Below are positions 34,877 to 45,500 of a stretch of DNA of 64,000 nt, in pieces. Within the stretch, counting starts at the first letter, position 1. Each line of letters opens with the position of its first letter. The DNA is from Nigrospora sphaerica. Lineage: Eukaryota > Ascomycota > Sordariomycetes > Amphisphaeriales > Apiosporaceae. Location: NCBI GenBank assembly GCA_018287875.1, contig JAGVVL010000002.1, positions 5,766,001 through 5,830,000 on the forward strand. The letters run 5' to 3'. A program made the translations under genes and the position numbers. Below the pieces are notes generated by a model. That model did no database searches. It saw nothing but the letters and a program-made list of their open reading frames with translations, and had not been told where the DNA came from.

Positions 34877-36999
34877 TCAGGAGGCAGCCAGTCCAAGCCC
34901 AACAGTCCCCTCGCCGTTCTTGGTGGCAGCCTCTGCCACGTCTTTCCCTACGAGCTCGCGGAAGTCCAGCTGTACTTCAGCGAGCATCTTGGCGTGGGTC
35001 TTGGCCCGGTCCATGCAGTCGTTCCACACCTTGCCGTTTTTCTCAGTACTGCTGAGCTGACGGGCCAAGATGACGTTGAAGGCCTCGACCTCTTCCTTGG
35101 CCCACTTTACACACGCGCTCATCATGGTCTGGGGGAAGCAGTCCTGAAAACACGAAACAGTGTTGCGGATGATGCTGAAGTAGACAAAGGACAGCTGCCA
35201 GATGTAGAGGTGCAGGTCGCCCTGGAAGATGCACTGTCTGTTGGTGGACGGGTTAGCCCGACGTGTTTCTCTCTGCTTGCCGGAGAGCGGAGCGCTGTGG
35301 CTTACCTCGATCTCTTCTTGAGCAAATCACCGCGTGCTTCCAGATAGGCTTCCCTGGCCCGGTCCTCGGCGCCGAGGCGTGTCAACCAGCTGACGTTCCG
35401 CTTTGTCTTGGTCTGCGCTCCGTGGTTGTCTATCAAGTCGCGGGTGATGAGGTTGACCAACCGGGCCGACCGCTCCTCCACTTTGAAGTTGATGAAGTCC
35501 TGGGCCATGACGTTACTTTTCAGCCCACGCGCTAGGCTGTTCATCTTCTCGACCTTTTCCACAGCCAGCTCGGTTCGCTGCAGGGCAATGTCGATGTCCA
35601 GCTCGTCCATCTGGCTTTCCACCCACCGCAGGTTCTGCTGGCGGCCGTCCACCTCGATGAGCATGTCCTTGATGTCCGACAGGGTCTGCAGCAGCTCCGT
35701 CTTGTGTAGCAAACCCGGGTCGCGCGAGGCAAAATAGTTGATGGTCTCCTTGGCCTTGTTGTTGGCCTCCATCTCCGACTTCAGGCCCTTGCGCAGCTGC
35801 TCGACGGCCTTGCGGATGTTGAGCATGAGGGTGGCCTTCTCGGGGTCCTCGGGCTTCTCGGTCCGGTAGATGAAGGACTCCTGGCCCACGCCGCGCACCA
35901 TGATGGCGTCGGCCAGCTTGGTCCGGCTACTCGGCGTGTCGTTGGTGCCGGCCATGTCGACGCACTCCAGGTCGAGCAGGGGCCAGCACCGGTCGGCCAC
36001 CAGCTTGGTGATAGGGGCGCGGTTGTCGTTGGGTATGTCAGCCTTCCGCTTCTTGCGGGAGGCGATAAGCAGGTGGTCGTTGAGCAGGAAGATCTGCATG
36101 GAGCGCCGCGACTTGTACGTAGCGTTGTCCAGCTCGATCCAGAAGCCGGCGTCCTGCACGACGTGACGGCCCATCGAGTTGGGCAGGAACTTCTGGGAGC
36201 CCTCGACGTTCTTGTAGAGGGACTGCATCTGCGAGTTCCACAGCGCGGTCCGGTCGGCAACGGAGCTGCGCTTGTCCCTTTTGCTCATGCCGGTCGAGAA
36301 GTCGCCGCTTAGGTTGGGCGGGTCGCGGTTCGCCGAAGCGGCTCGCAGGGCTGTCGTGTTGGTCTTGAGCTCGGTGATGAGGTTCCTCAGGGAGCGCATC
36401 TCGGCCTTGAGCTTCTCGGCCTCCTTGCTGATCTTGATGAACTGGGTCCGGTTCTGGTAGACGTTCTGTTGCAGGTCGGTGGCAGCGCGCGTCTTCAGCT
36501 TCCGCAGGGCGTCCTCGTAGTCCCGAATCTCGTCCTCGGTGGCCTCGCTGAGGAGGTTGGCGACGTACTGGTCGGCGGCCAGGCGGGGGTCCCGCAGGGC
36601 CTTCATGTCGACGACAGGGGGGCCGCCAGGGGGCCGCCCGGCGCTCTCGCCGGAGCGGGAGGGCGGCGGGCGGCGGTCGGTCGGTTGTTCGTAGCGGGCC
36701 GAGTTGATGCTGGGCATGGAGGGGACCGGGGGCGCGGTGGCATCGTAGTTGGCGGGCACGTTGTTGAAGCGCGTCGAGTAGCGGCGCTTCACCAGGTCGT
36801 TCGTCTTGCCTCCTTGCGAGGGGGGCGGGCGTGGCCGGGGCAGTGAGGCGGCCTGGGCGGCCATGGACCGGCCGCCGGCGCTGCGTGGCACATCGATGCC
36901 ATCGTTGGGGATAGGGCCCGAGATCTGCTTGGGCGCGCTGATGGTGGGACGGCCCTTCCGCTTGCCGCCGCTGCGCAGCGAGAGCTTCGTCTCCGACAT
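34877..36999 (-). CDS. exo84: exocyst complex component Exo84
   Basis: A subunit of the octameric exocyst, which tethers secretory vesicles to the plasma membrane. Two exons (35306-36999, 34877-35237) give 684 aa with a 68-bp intron. Translation most likely starts at 36999 (MSETKLSLRSGGKRKGRP), since the frame upstream offers only non-ATG codons. Conserved points are KRRYSTRFNNVP near residues 70-81, the coiled Vps51/Exo84 N-terminal helices (about 130-230), and a PH-like domain (about 260-400) that includes FLLNDHLLIASRKKRK. C-terminal helical bundles continue across the junction (KKRSRQCIFQGDLHLYIW). The N-terminal 60 residues are basic and Pro-rich. The start region faces TOM20 across a 1.2 kb divergent promoter. 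Confidence 0.94.
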
Positions 37000-38192
37000 G
37001 GCGGGCAACGGGGAGGCGGGCGGTGTGGGACGGGGAGGCGTTGAGGAAGCCGGCGATGTTCAGGAGGTGGTGGTGTGGGTGGTGGTCACCGTGTCCGTGA
37101 GTACATGTACGAGTGGATGGGCGGTTGGGGGGTGTCGGATGCGCCGTATCGGCCGTCCGTTCGTCCCGTCTCAGCCCAGCCCAGCCGAAACCCACCCAGT
37201 CGAAAGCAGCACCACCACGCGTACGGTGGCAGCAGCACAGCACAGTCAATCTCGGTGCGCTGGTCAATCCACTGGGGGCGGGAGGCTTGGAAGTTCTATT
37301 TTCCTCCGGTTGTTGTCAAGTATGCCGTTCTGTAATGGCCTCGAGACGACGACGTTGCGCTTACATAAATTAGTGCTTAGAATGTCATCTACTTGCGGCC
37401 TACATACATTGTAGAGATATCTTTAGGCACCAATCGGGAAGCAGCAGTAGTTAACGGCACGATGGCACGGGCGGGAAGCAACTTGTCCAACCTCCCCGTT
37501 GCACTTTAACGCCCACCCGCCAAAGCCAGCCATCTGTCTATAGTAGGGAACTCCCTGGTTGAGGGCAAAGAGGCGTTAACTTATGTACATGCAAAGCATA
37601 ACGTACGGCAGGTCTCATCTATGTAGGCAGGTGTACAGCATCCTGCCACGCCGTGAGCATATACGCCCCGGCGGATGTACGATGATATCCCCAGCGAGGA
37701 TACCTACATCTTATAGTCGTCAGCGAAGGAAAGGCACTTAGGATGTACTAAGGTAAGTACAGAGGTATCTACTGGATACACACAGGGCACATAGGACTAC
37801 ATACACACGCGGACGGCAGAGGTTCCGCCCGACAAGGATGGATTACAAGGTTCTCGAGCTGTCCTGCAACTATGAGGTACAAACGTACCTAACACTAGTG
37901 GTAGCCCAGAAAAAAAAAAAAAAAAAAGATAGTTGACGTGCGTAGGCCAGCCGTCGGTCCAACGAGCCAAGGTGGGTAGGTGTGGGTTTTACCTGGTTGG
38001 CTAGTCTGGGCAAAAGAGAGCTTCTTCAAAAGCTGCGCTCGCTTTCTGCCCTCCACCTCACCCTTCAGACGCCGTCCCGCCATCACCAATACCGCCGTTG
38101 CCGCCGCCGCCGCCCCCGAATTGCATCCGGGCCTACAGTTACATACTTACATAGTTATCCGTCTCCCCGTCGCCCGCCAGATCCCCGCCACC
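37000..38192. other. divergent promoter region between EXO84 and TOM20
   Basis: About 1.2 kb with no gene. It contains several GTAC/TACCTA motifs (37580-37590, 37745-37770, 37876-37892), a run of 18 A (37910-37927) and a CT-rich leader with CCGCCG repeats just before TOM20. Confidence 0.5.
37910..37927 (+). repeat. poly(A) run of 18
   Basis: An uninterrupted stretch of 18 A, about 265 bases upstream of the TOM20 start. Poly(dA) tracts exclude nucleosomes and are common in fungal promoters. It could also be a remnant of a retroposed 3' end; no target-site duplication is evident. Confidence 0.8.
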
Positions 38193-38936
38193 ATGGTGCA
38201 GACCTCGACGATTGTGACCATATCCGCTGCGACAGTAGCAACCGGCCTGCTGGGTACGTCACCGCGCAGGGTCCTCGCGCCCGCCCGCTCGCCGGCGCCG
38301 GCTCGAGACGCTTCCCTCGCCCGTCCCGCTGCTCACAGCTTATTCTAGCCTACGTCGTCTACTTCGACCAGCAACGGCGCCGCTCGCCCGACTTCCGCCG
38401 CCAGCTGCGCCGGCAGGAGCGCCGCCAAGTGCGCGCCGAGAAGGAGGACGCCGTCGCGCAGAGCAAGGCCAAGGCCAAGGACATCCACCACGCCGTCGAC
38501 GCCGCTCTCGACGAGGGTTTCCCCACCGGCGTGAATGAGAAGGAGGCCTACTTCATGGAGCACGTTCAGGAGGGCGAGGTCCTGGGCCAGGATCGTACGT
38601 TGCCTTACTCCCCTCGAGGCCCGAGGCCGCCGCCGACGCGGAATCCCAACTGACACTGCCTTGCCCAGCTTCGAAAACGATCGACTCGGCCCTTGCCTTC
38701 TACAAGGCGCTGAAGGTCTACCCGACGCCCAACGACCTGATTAGCATTTACGATAAGACCGTGGACAAGGTAAACCCCAACCCAACCCAGCCCGATCCCC
38801 TCGGCCGCCGGCACTGACATCCGAGCAGCGTATACTCGACGTCCTCGCCGAGATGATTGCGTACGATAAGAACCTCGATCTCGAGGGCGGCGGCATCAGC
38901 ATGAGCGACATGCCCTCTCACCCCGGCCTGGACTAA
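38193..38936 (+). CDS. tom20: mitochondrial import receptor subunit TOM20
   Basis: TOM20 is an outer-membrane receptor that binds presequences of proteins entering mitochondria. Four exons (38193-38253, 38349-38594, 38669-38769, 38829-38936) give 171 aa; introns are 95, 74 and 59 bp. The N-terminal anchor ([20 protein letters not shown], residues 7-26) is followed at once by a basic [18 protein letters not shown] segment. The cytosolic receptor domain includes [37 protein letters not shown] (a TPR-like helix pair) and [19 protein letters not shown], the last of which spans the exon 3-4 junction. The fungal TOM20 length is about 180 aa, so this is complete. The ATG sits in CCACCATGG, a good context. 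Confidence 0.95.
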
Positions 38937-39649
38937 GATGGGGAACGCGCCCTCCATCCCGAATACCCTCGACCATTCAACCACTCGACCACCCGAACAA
39001 CCCCCAACTATCGAGTTCACACTACCGGTCGCCACTCCCGCAGCACGAGGCACTGCGGGACCTCAACAGTGGCACTGTACGATATAATCACGTGGCTGGC
39101 GGAGCCAGCCATAGATGGAGAGTCCCTTGCGCAACGGGCTCTTGTTGTATATTTAGGCCGCAAAGTAACGGCGGCAAAGGAGGCATAGACAAATGACGAG
39201 AAGCATGAACGTCTTTCCGCGATGACTTTTTACGTTCAATCATGTAATAGCTTGGCCATGAATATCACCAACAGGGTTTTGGTTGGCAAAGACTTGTGGC
39301 CTGCCTACCCGCCTTGTGGTAATGAAAGCGAACATCATCCCTAGCGCTCGCCTGGTTCCGGGGTCCCATTGGCCTGGCAATATTCGAGGCCCCGATGTGT
39401 CCAGCCAAATACACCTTTATCGGCAGAGCAGCACCTACAGTAGGTACTTACATGGTAGAGTAACCCAAGTACTGATCTTGGGTTGCAGTCGAGGTACTTC
39501 GTCTCGAGGCTGACTAAGCCGGTAGTTAGACTCAGATCGGCCTGCTCCCCACCGGCGTTGAAGAATTGCTGCCCCTCCAAAAAAGCCCCTCCAAAAATGT
39601 TCAATCGGTTAACGCAACCCCGACACCAGGATTTCCCGCCACCTACAAG
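38937..39649. other. intergenic, TOM20 3' flank and TYW1 5' flank
   Basis: About 710 bases. A TAGGTACTTACATGG motif lies at 39432-39450. No gene seen. Confidence 0.5.
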
Positions 39650-42066
39650 ATGGAGGCGCATCACGACAGTTGGGGGTTACATCCCGAGTCCCTGCGGCCC
39701 GTCGCATGTCAGTCTATTGCTGTTCCTCGGCTCACAACCTGCGGGTTATTGACGATGCTCCTTTAGATTTTATCGACGTTTGGCACGTCTACAGGACGCC
39801 CATCCTCCTGTCCACGTTGGGGGTCCTCTTCTCCATATGGCTTTACCTTTTCCTGACCACCGAGCGGGAACACTCGGTGGTTTTCCGGAAGATCTATGAG
39901 GAAAAGCCCCCTCGGGCCGAGCTGAAGACCAAAGGTTCGGACGCGGTCCCGGAAAAGGCAGCGCCGTCGCCGCCCCCGACCCGGGAGGAGGTACTGCCGT
40001 CGTCCAATGGCCCCCGGCGCATCAGAGGCGAACTGCGCCGGGCCGAGACGTCCAAGAAACCGGACGCGCCGCCCGAGGAACTCCGTCCGCTGCAACCTTT
40101 GTTGTTCTTCTCGTCCCTGACGGGCAGCACTGAGCGCATGGTGAAGGGCCTGGCGGACCAGCTGGAGGCGTCCCTACAAAAGCACCGCGTCGCCGGCGAG
40201 GAGCCAGTGCGGCTGCTAAAGCCCCAGCTGCTCGACCTCACTGAGGTTGACTATGACGAGTACTTTATCAGCCCCCCGAAGACGTCCGAGTCCGGGGCGG
40301 CGGTGGACTACTTCTATCTTCTCGTCATCCCGAGTTACAACATCGACACCATCAACGACAACTTCCTGGAGCACCTCCGGGAGACCCACAACGACTTCCG
40401 CATCGACACGGCCCCCTTGTCGGGGCTCGTAGGATACACCGTCTTCGGCCTGGGCGACCGCGAGGGCTGGCCCACCGAGGAGGAGGGTTTCTGCTTCCAG
40501 GCCAAGGAGGTCGACAAGTGGATGGCCAAGCTCACCGCACGCAAGCGGGCCTTCCCGCTGGGCATGGGCGACCCCAAGCGGGACCTAAAGGAGCGACTGG
40601 ACGAATGGACCGAGGGCGTGAGTGATGTGCTGGGCCTCGTCGTCACCACCGGAGGTCTCGGCCAGGGCGTCCCCGGCAGCGGCGATGCGGTCGAGAGCGA
40701 CGACGAATCGGCATCCGAGGACGACGGGGAGGTGGTCTTCGAGGACGAAACGCCCGACGTGAAGAAGACCAAGAAAGCCAGCTCCGGCCTGCAGGATCTC
40801 GAGGACCTGGGCAAGGGCATGAAGTCCTCGGGCGCCAAGGCCCCCGTCGCCGTCGACTTCACCACGTACGGCAAGGCGTCGGCCAAGAAGCCGACCCAGG
40901 CGGTGACGGTGAAGGAGATGGTGCCTAAGAATTCGCCCACGTACGCCTCGCTCACCAAGCAGGGATACTCCATCGTGGGCAGCCACTCGGGCGTCAAGAT
41001 TTGTCGCTGGACCAAGAGTGCGCTGCGCGGCCGGGGCTCCTGCTACAAGTTCTCCTTCTACGGCATCGCCTCGCACCAGTGCATGGAGACGACGCCGTCC
41101 CTCTCGTGCTCCAACAAGTGTGTCTTCTGCTGGCGCCACGGCACCAACCCCGTGGGCACGACGTGGCGCTGGGTGGTCGATCCGCCCGAGCTTATCTTCG
41201 CCGGCGTCAAGGCCGGCCACTACCAGAAGATCAAGATGATGCGCGGCGTGCCGGGCGTGCGCGCCGAGCGCTTCGCCGAAGCCATGCGCATCCGCCACTG
41301 CGCCCTCAGCCTCGTGGGCGAGCCCATCTTCTACCCGCATATCAACGAGTTCCTCGCCATGCTCCACGCCGAGCGCATCTCGTCCTTCCTCGTCTGCAAC
41401 GCGCAACACCCGGACCAGCTGGCCGCGCTCAAGGCCGTGACGCAGCTGTACGTATCCATCGACGCTAGCAACAAGGAGTCGCTGCGCAAGATCGACCGCC
41501 CGCTGCACCGCGACTTCTGGGAGCGCTTCCAGCGTTGCCTCGACATCCTGCGCGAGAAGCGCTTCAAGCACCGCACCGTCTTCCGCCTGACGCTCGTCAA
41601 GGGCTTCAACGTCGAGGACGAGGTCGAGGGCTATGCCGACCTCGTCGAGCGTGGCCTGCCCTGCTTCGTCGAGATCAAGGGCGTCACCTACTGCGGCACA
41701 TCGAGCAGCGCCGGCGCCGGCCTCAGCATGGCCAACGTGCCCTTCTACGCCGAGGTGACGGACTTTGTCGAGGCCCTCAACCGCCGCCTCGCCGCCCGCG
41801 GCCTCGACTACGGCATCGCCGCTGAGCACGCCCACAGCTGCTGCGTCCTCATCGCCAGCGGCCGCTTCCGCGTCGACGGCAAGTGGCACTCGCGTATCGA
41901 CTACCAGCGCTTCTTCGAGCTGCTCGAGGAGCGCGGCCCCGACGGCGACTGGCGCCCCGAGGATTACATGGGCCCCGAGACCCCCGAGTGGGCCACCTGG
42001 GGCCGCGGCGGCTTCGACCCGCGCGACGACCGCGTCGACCGCAAGGGCCGGAAGATCGAAGCCTAA
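39650..42066 (+). CDS. tyw1: tRNA 4-demethylwyosine synthase (TYW1)
   Basis: This enzyme makes the tricyclic core of wybutosine at position 37 of tRNA-Phe, from N1-methylguanosine and pyruvate. Two exons (39650-39707, 39767-42066) give 785 aa; the 59-bp intron has a GTCAGT donor and TATTGAC branch site. Order of parts: a membrane helix near residues 30-50 (ILLSTLGVLFSIWLYLFL), a flavodoxin-like domain from about 130 (FFSSLTGSTERMVKGL), an acidic linker near 330, and the radical-SAM domain. The CX3CX2C cluster site is Cys467, Cys471 and Cys474 (CSNKCVFC), followed by WRHGTNPVGTTWRW. The C-terminal part includes HSCCVLIA and WATWGRGGFDP. Exon 1 was placed by phase and by the matching membrane-proximal sequence, so the first 20 residues are the least certain part. 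Confidence 0.94.
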
Positions 42067-42526
42067 GGGGGCGGGGGCCGGGGCCGGGGGAAAAGAAAGT
42101 ACATGCTCAATCAGCCGTGTTTTGCCTACGTGTACTCGTTTTTTTTGACACATCGTCACCCGCTGTATCAGTAGTATAGTTGAAAAGCGATGTCTTCCTA
42201 TTCTGGCTCCGTAGCTGTCCTGTCTTATGACCAGTATGCCACTGCAACATGATGGTGTTTGGTGCTGTCCGCAGTACCAAAACAGTGCGACGCCTGTACG
42301 GACGGCCCCTAGCCGGACCCGAGCAGTTCCGAAACGGGGACCCGAGAAGCACCCCAGGAGCACATGTCCAAAAAGTTTAGAAGAGCCACTGTCTATATCA
42401 TGTGTAGTCTTTCTCGGCATTCTCTTACGGCGGGCTCAAAAAACGGGAATACATGTACATTGCCAAACGGCTCCCGACGAATACCTAACATCCCACCGGC
42501 TTTCCCCAGCACGACATGGCTGCTCC
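42067..42526. other. intergenic between convergent TYW1 and dynein heavy chain
   Basis: About 460 bases holding both 3' flanks. A T run near 42130 may belong to TYW1 3' processing. No gene seen. Confidence 0.5.
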
Positions 42527-45500
42527 CTAGGCATCACCCATGAGCTGCTCTCCCTCGTCCAGCAGCTCGCCCACCTTCCGCAGGTCCCCGATGAGGTTGC
42601 GACCGAGGCCGACGAGGAGAAGCTTCTCGGCGTTGGCGGGCAGGCCGAGGTACGTCGGCGGCTCGCGCTCCGGCAGCTTGTGGATCCAGCTCATGAACTC
42701 CTGCAGGCTGGTGCCGCCGGGCATCTCGAGGCCGCCGTCCTGCTCCGTGCTCGGCACGATCTTGTGGCCGATGTCGAACGCAGCGGGCTGTAGGAAGGAA
42801 TTGACGAGCTCCGTGAGCTGGCCAAAGTCGCCCTCGTCGTCGATCTTGCCGCCATAAGTCTCGCGCACCAGGTAGCGGATCATATCCCAGGGGATGTTCT
42901 GGGGCGCGATGTTGGTGCGGTTCTGGGCGACAAACTCGACCCACGTGTCGACAACAAAGGCGGAGCATTGGTACTGAGGGGGGGGGGGAAGGGTCAGCCA
43001 CGCGGTACAGTCGAAGGGGCCAGGCGCACAAAGGGGAAAACTTACATCGGCGTCGTTGAACTCCCAGAATCCCTTCCATCCCAGGTTGGGTGCATAGCGC
43101 AACCGCTCCTGGATTACGGCATGCAAGAACGACAGGAGCAGGTACAGTCGCGTCCTCTCGACGGGCGGCTTGCTTGCCCTGGTCGACAGCGAATTCATCG
43201 AGTCCTTCATGTTGGCCCTCACACCCGCAGGCTGTTCGTACATCAGCACCCGGGAGGCGCGGAGCAAGTTGACGGGGATCTTGGGACTCGGCTCCATCGA
43301 AAGGAACAGCCGGAAGTTGGAGTGCGGGTTGAGCGATTCCATGCGTTTCTCAAGCGACTGCAGCCAGGTCGGGGCAAGGTGGACGTTCTTGATCAGGACC
43401 CAGTTGCCCACCTGTGCGGCATTGCTGATGGCCTTGTCAGCACTGGCCACACCCTCGTTCGAGCCCATGGCAATGTTGGTGCAGCGAACACGCGACTGTT
43501 CGACAAGGTTATCGACCTTGTAGCTGGCGTCGAATCCAGGGCTGGAGACGAGCGCGATGGGGCAAGTGGGCGAAACATGATCCGTGGTCGCCTTGAGGTC
43601 TTCGACGATGTCGTAGAGGTCGTCGCCGAACACCGAAGCCACGAACCGCTCGGCGATGGGCACGAAGCGATCGAGGCGGAAGAGCTTGACGAGGAGCATG
43701 GACAAGAGAGACTGGTCGTGGGGCTCGGTGCCATCTTCCCAGATCTGGGGCACGAAGTTCTCGGCCAGCTCTTCAGTCAGGAACTTGTCCCATGCTTCTG
43801 CCGGAACCTGCTCCAGCTTGTCCTTCAGCGCTCCCAGTCGCGAGGCTCTGGCAAACACTTCTTCCTTGGCGGCGGTCTCGGTAGAAAGGTCCTTGCCCTC
43901 GATGCGCTCATCGAGGATGACGTCGATCAAGCTCTTGTCCATTTTGTACGGGGACGCTTGGGCCAGAAGCATGGCCAGGGTGATGCGGTCCTTTTGAACA
44001 AGGCCCAGAGCGGTCCGCTTGAAGGCTGTCACAAACAGGTCCTTGATAATGATGTCGCGGCGGGTGTGGTGGTTGCCCTCGTTGGCGAGGTTCTTGTTGT
44101 TGTGCAGGACCGAGTGGAATATGTCGAGGAAGTACTGCAGCGAGAACTGGTAGAAGTGGTTGATGTAATGCAACTGCTCGAAGACGGCGAAGATGGCACT
44201 GCAGGACCGCGCGATGATGTTGTACTGCAGCGTGATCTCTTCCACTTCGGCCATGACACCCTCGGTGTTGCTCATCTTGGCCGTGATCTCACCCGCTTCC
44301 GTCTTGAGCGTTTCCAGCGTCTCGATGACGTTGTCGTCATCAAGAATATTGCCGCGGGACTCGTTGAGTGCCTGCAGGAGGCGCTTCTCGAGCTGGCGCA
44401 GGTGGACCTTGAACTCGCCCTGGAGCTTGATCAGGTTGGATCGCCTCTCGTCGACATCAGGCCGCTCCGACTTCAGCACATCGTTAAGGGACTGGGTCTG
44501 AAGACTGCTCTGGGTGACGGTAAAGTTGACAAACGTGGTGCGACTGCAGATGTCGGGCGGGAACATCGCCGAAGGATCCCTGGTGGAGAGGTAGATCTTG
44601 AAAGCAGGCGAAAAGTCTATCTGCTGCTTGCCCAGCTGAATGAGAACACGGCCGCCCGTCTTCTGGTACTCCTTGTTCAGGACGTGGTTGAGAATGGGGT
44701 CCAGGTGCTCGGCGTCCTGGATCAGAATCGGGTTTCCGAAACGAAGGGAACTCTCCAGCTGCTTGGTGAACGAATCGTCCAGGAAGCTCGTCACGGTGAG
44801 CCGCCGGTCCTTGCATTCCTTCTGGAGGAACTCAATCACTCGGCCGGATGGATCGATGATCAACGGGTATCGGTTGAAGCGCTTGAGAATAATGGCGTTC
44901 TCCGTGCAGAGGTCATCGACGGGCAGGCTGTTTTCCTGCCAACTCAGCCTCTCGTCGGCCGTGGAAAGATACTCCGTGACGGGGTTGTGTTGCTTGAACT
45001 GAATACCAGATAGAGACAGCTGGTGCAGCCAATCATCCATCATCGACTTTCGGAACGTCTGGTCGTAGAGGCCGCTATAGGCAAGGAACGCGGCAGCGGT
45101 GAGCACATCTCCGACTAGCGTGCTGATCTGCGTTTCGAACGATTTGCTTCCCTCTTCCCACCGAGTCCTCTCCGAGGACAGGCTGTCGAGAAGCCGGACA
45201 CTGCGATCAACCTTGAACTGGACGCGAGACATCTCGCTCTTGATCTCTTGCGTTTGGCTGATAAGGCTAGCGTATTCGGTCTTGTAGGCCTTGATGCTGT
45301 CTTCCAAGGCGGTGATGGTGTTCTCCACAGCCTGCGCCTCGGCCTTGGTCTGCAGCGCCTGGTCCTCGAGCTGCATAACCTCGTCTCGCATGGGACCGAC
45401 CCGGTCGAGGATCTCGGAATAGTTGACCTGAGCCGTCACCCACTGCACCAGCGGACCACAGGCCTTACTGGCGCGGTTGACGACCTCAAAGTTGAACTGG

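Noticed and set aside
37910..37927. Poly(A) run as the tail of a LINE or processed pseudogene
   Set aside because: No coding remnant upstream and no target-site duplication noticed; a promoter poly(dA) tract is simpler.
40585..42420. Minus-strand 611-codon frame opposite TYW1
   Set aside because: Antisense to the radical-SAM domain; low-complexity composition typical of a mirror frame.
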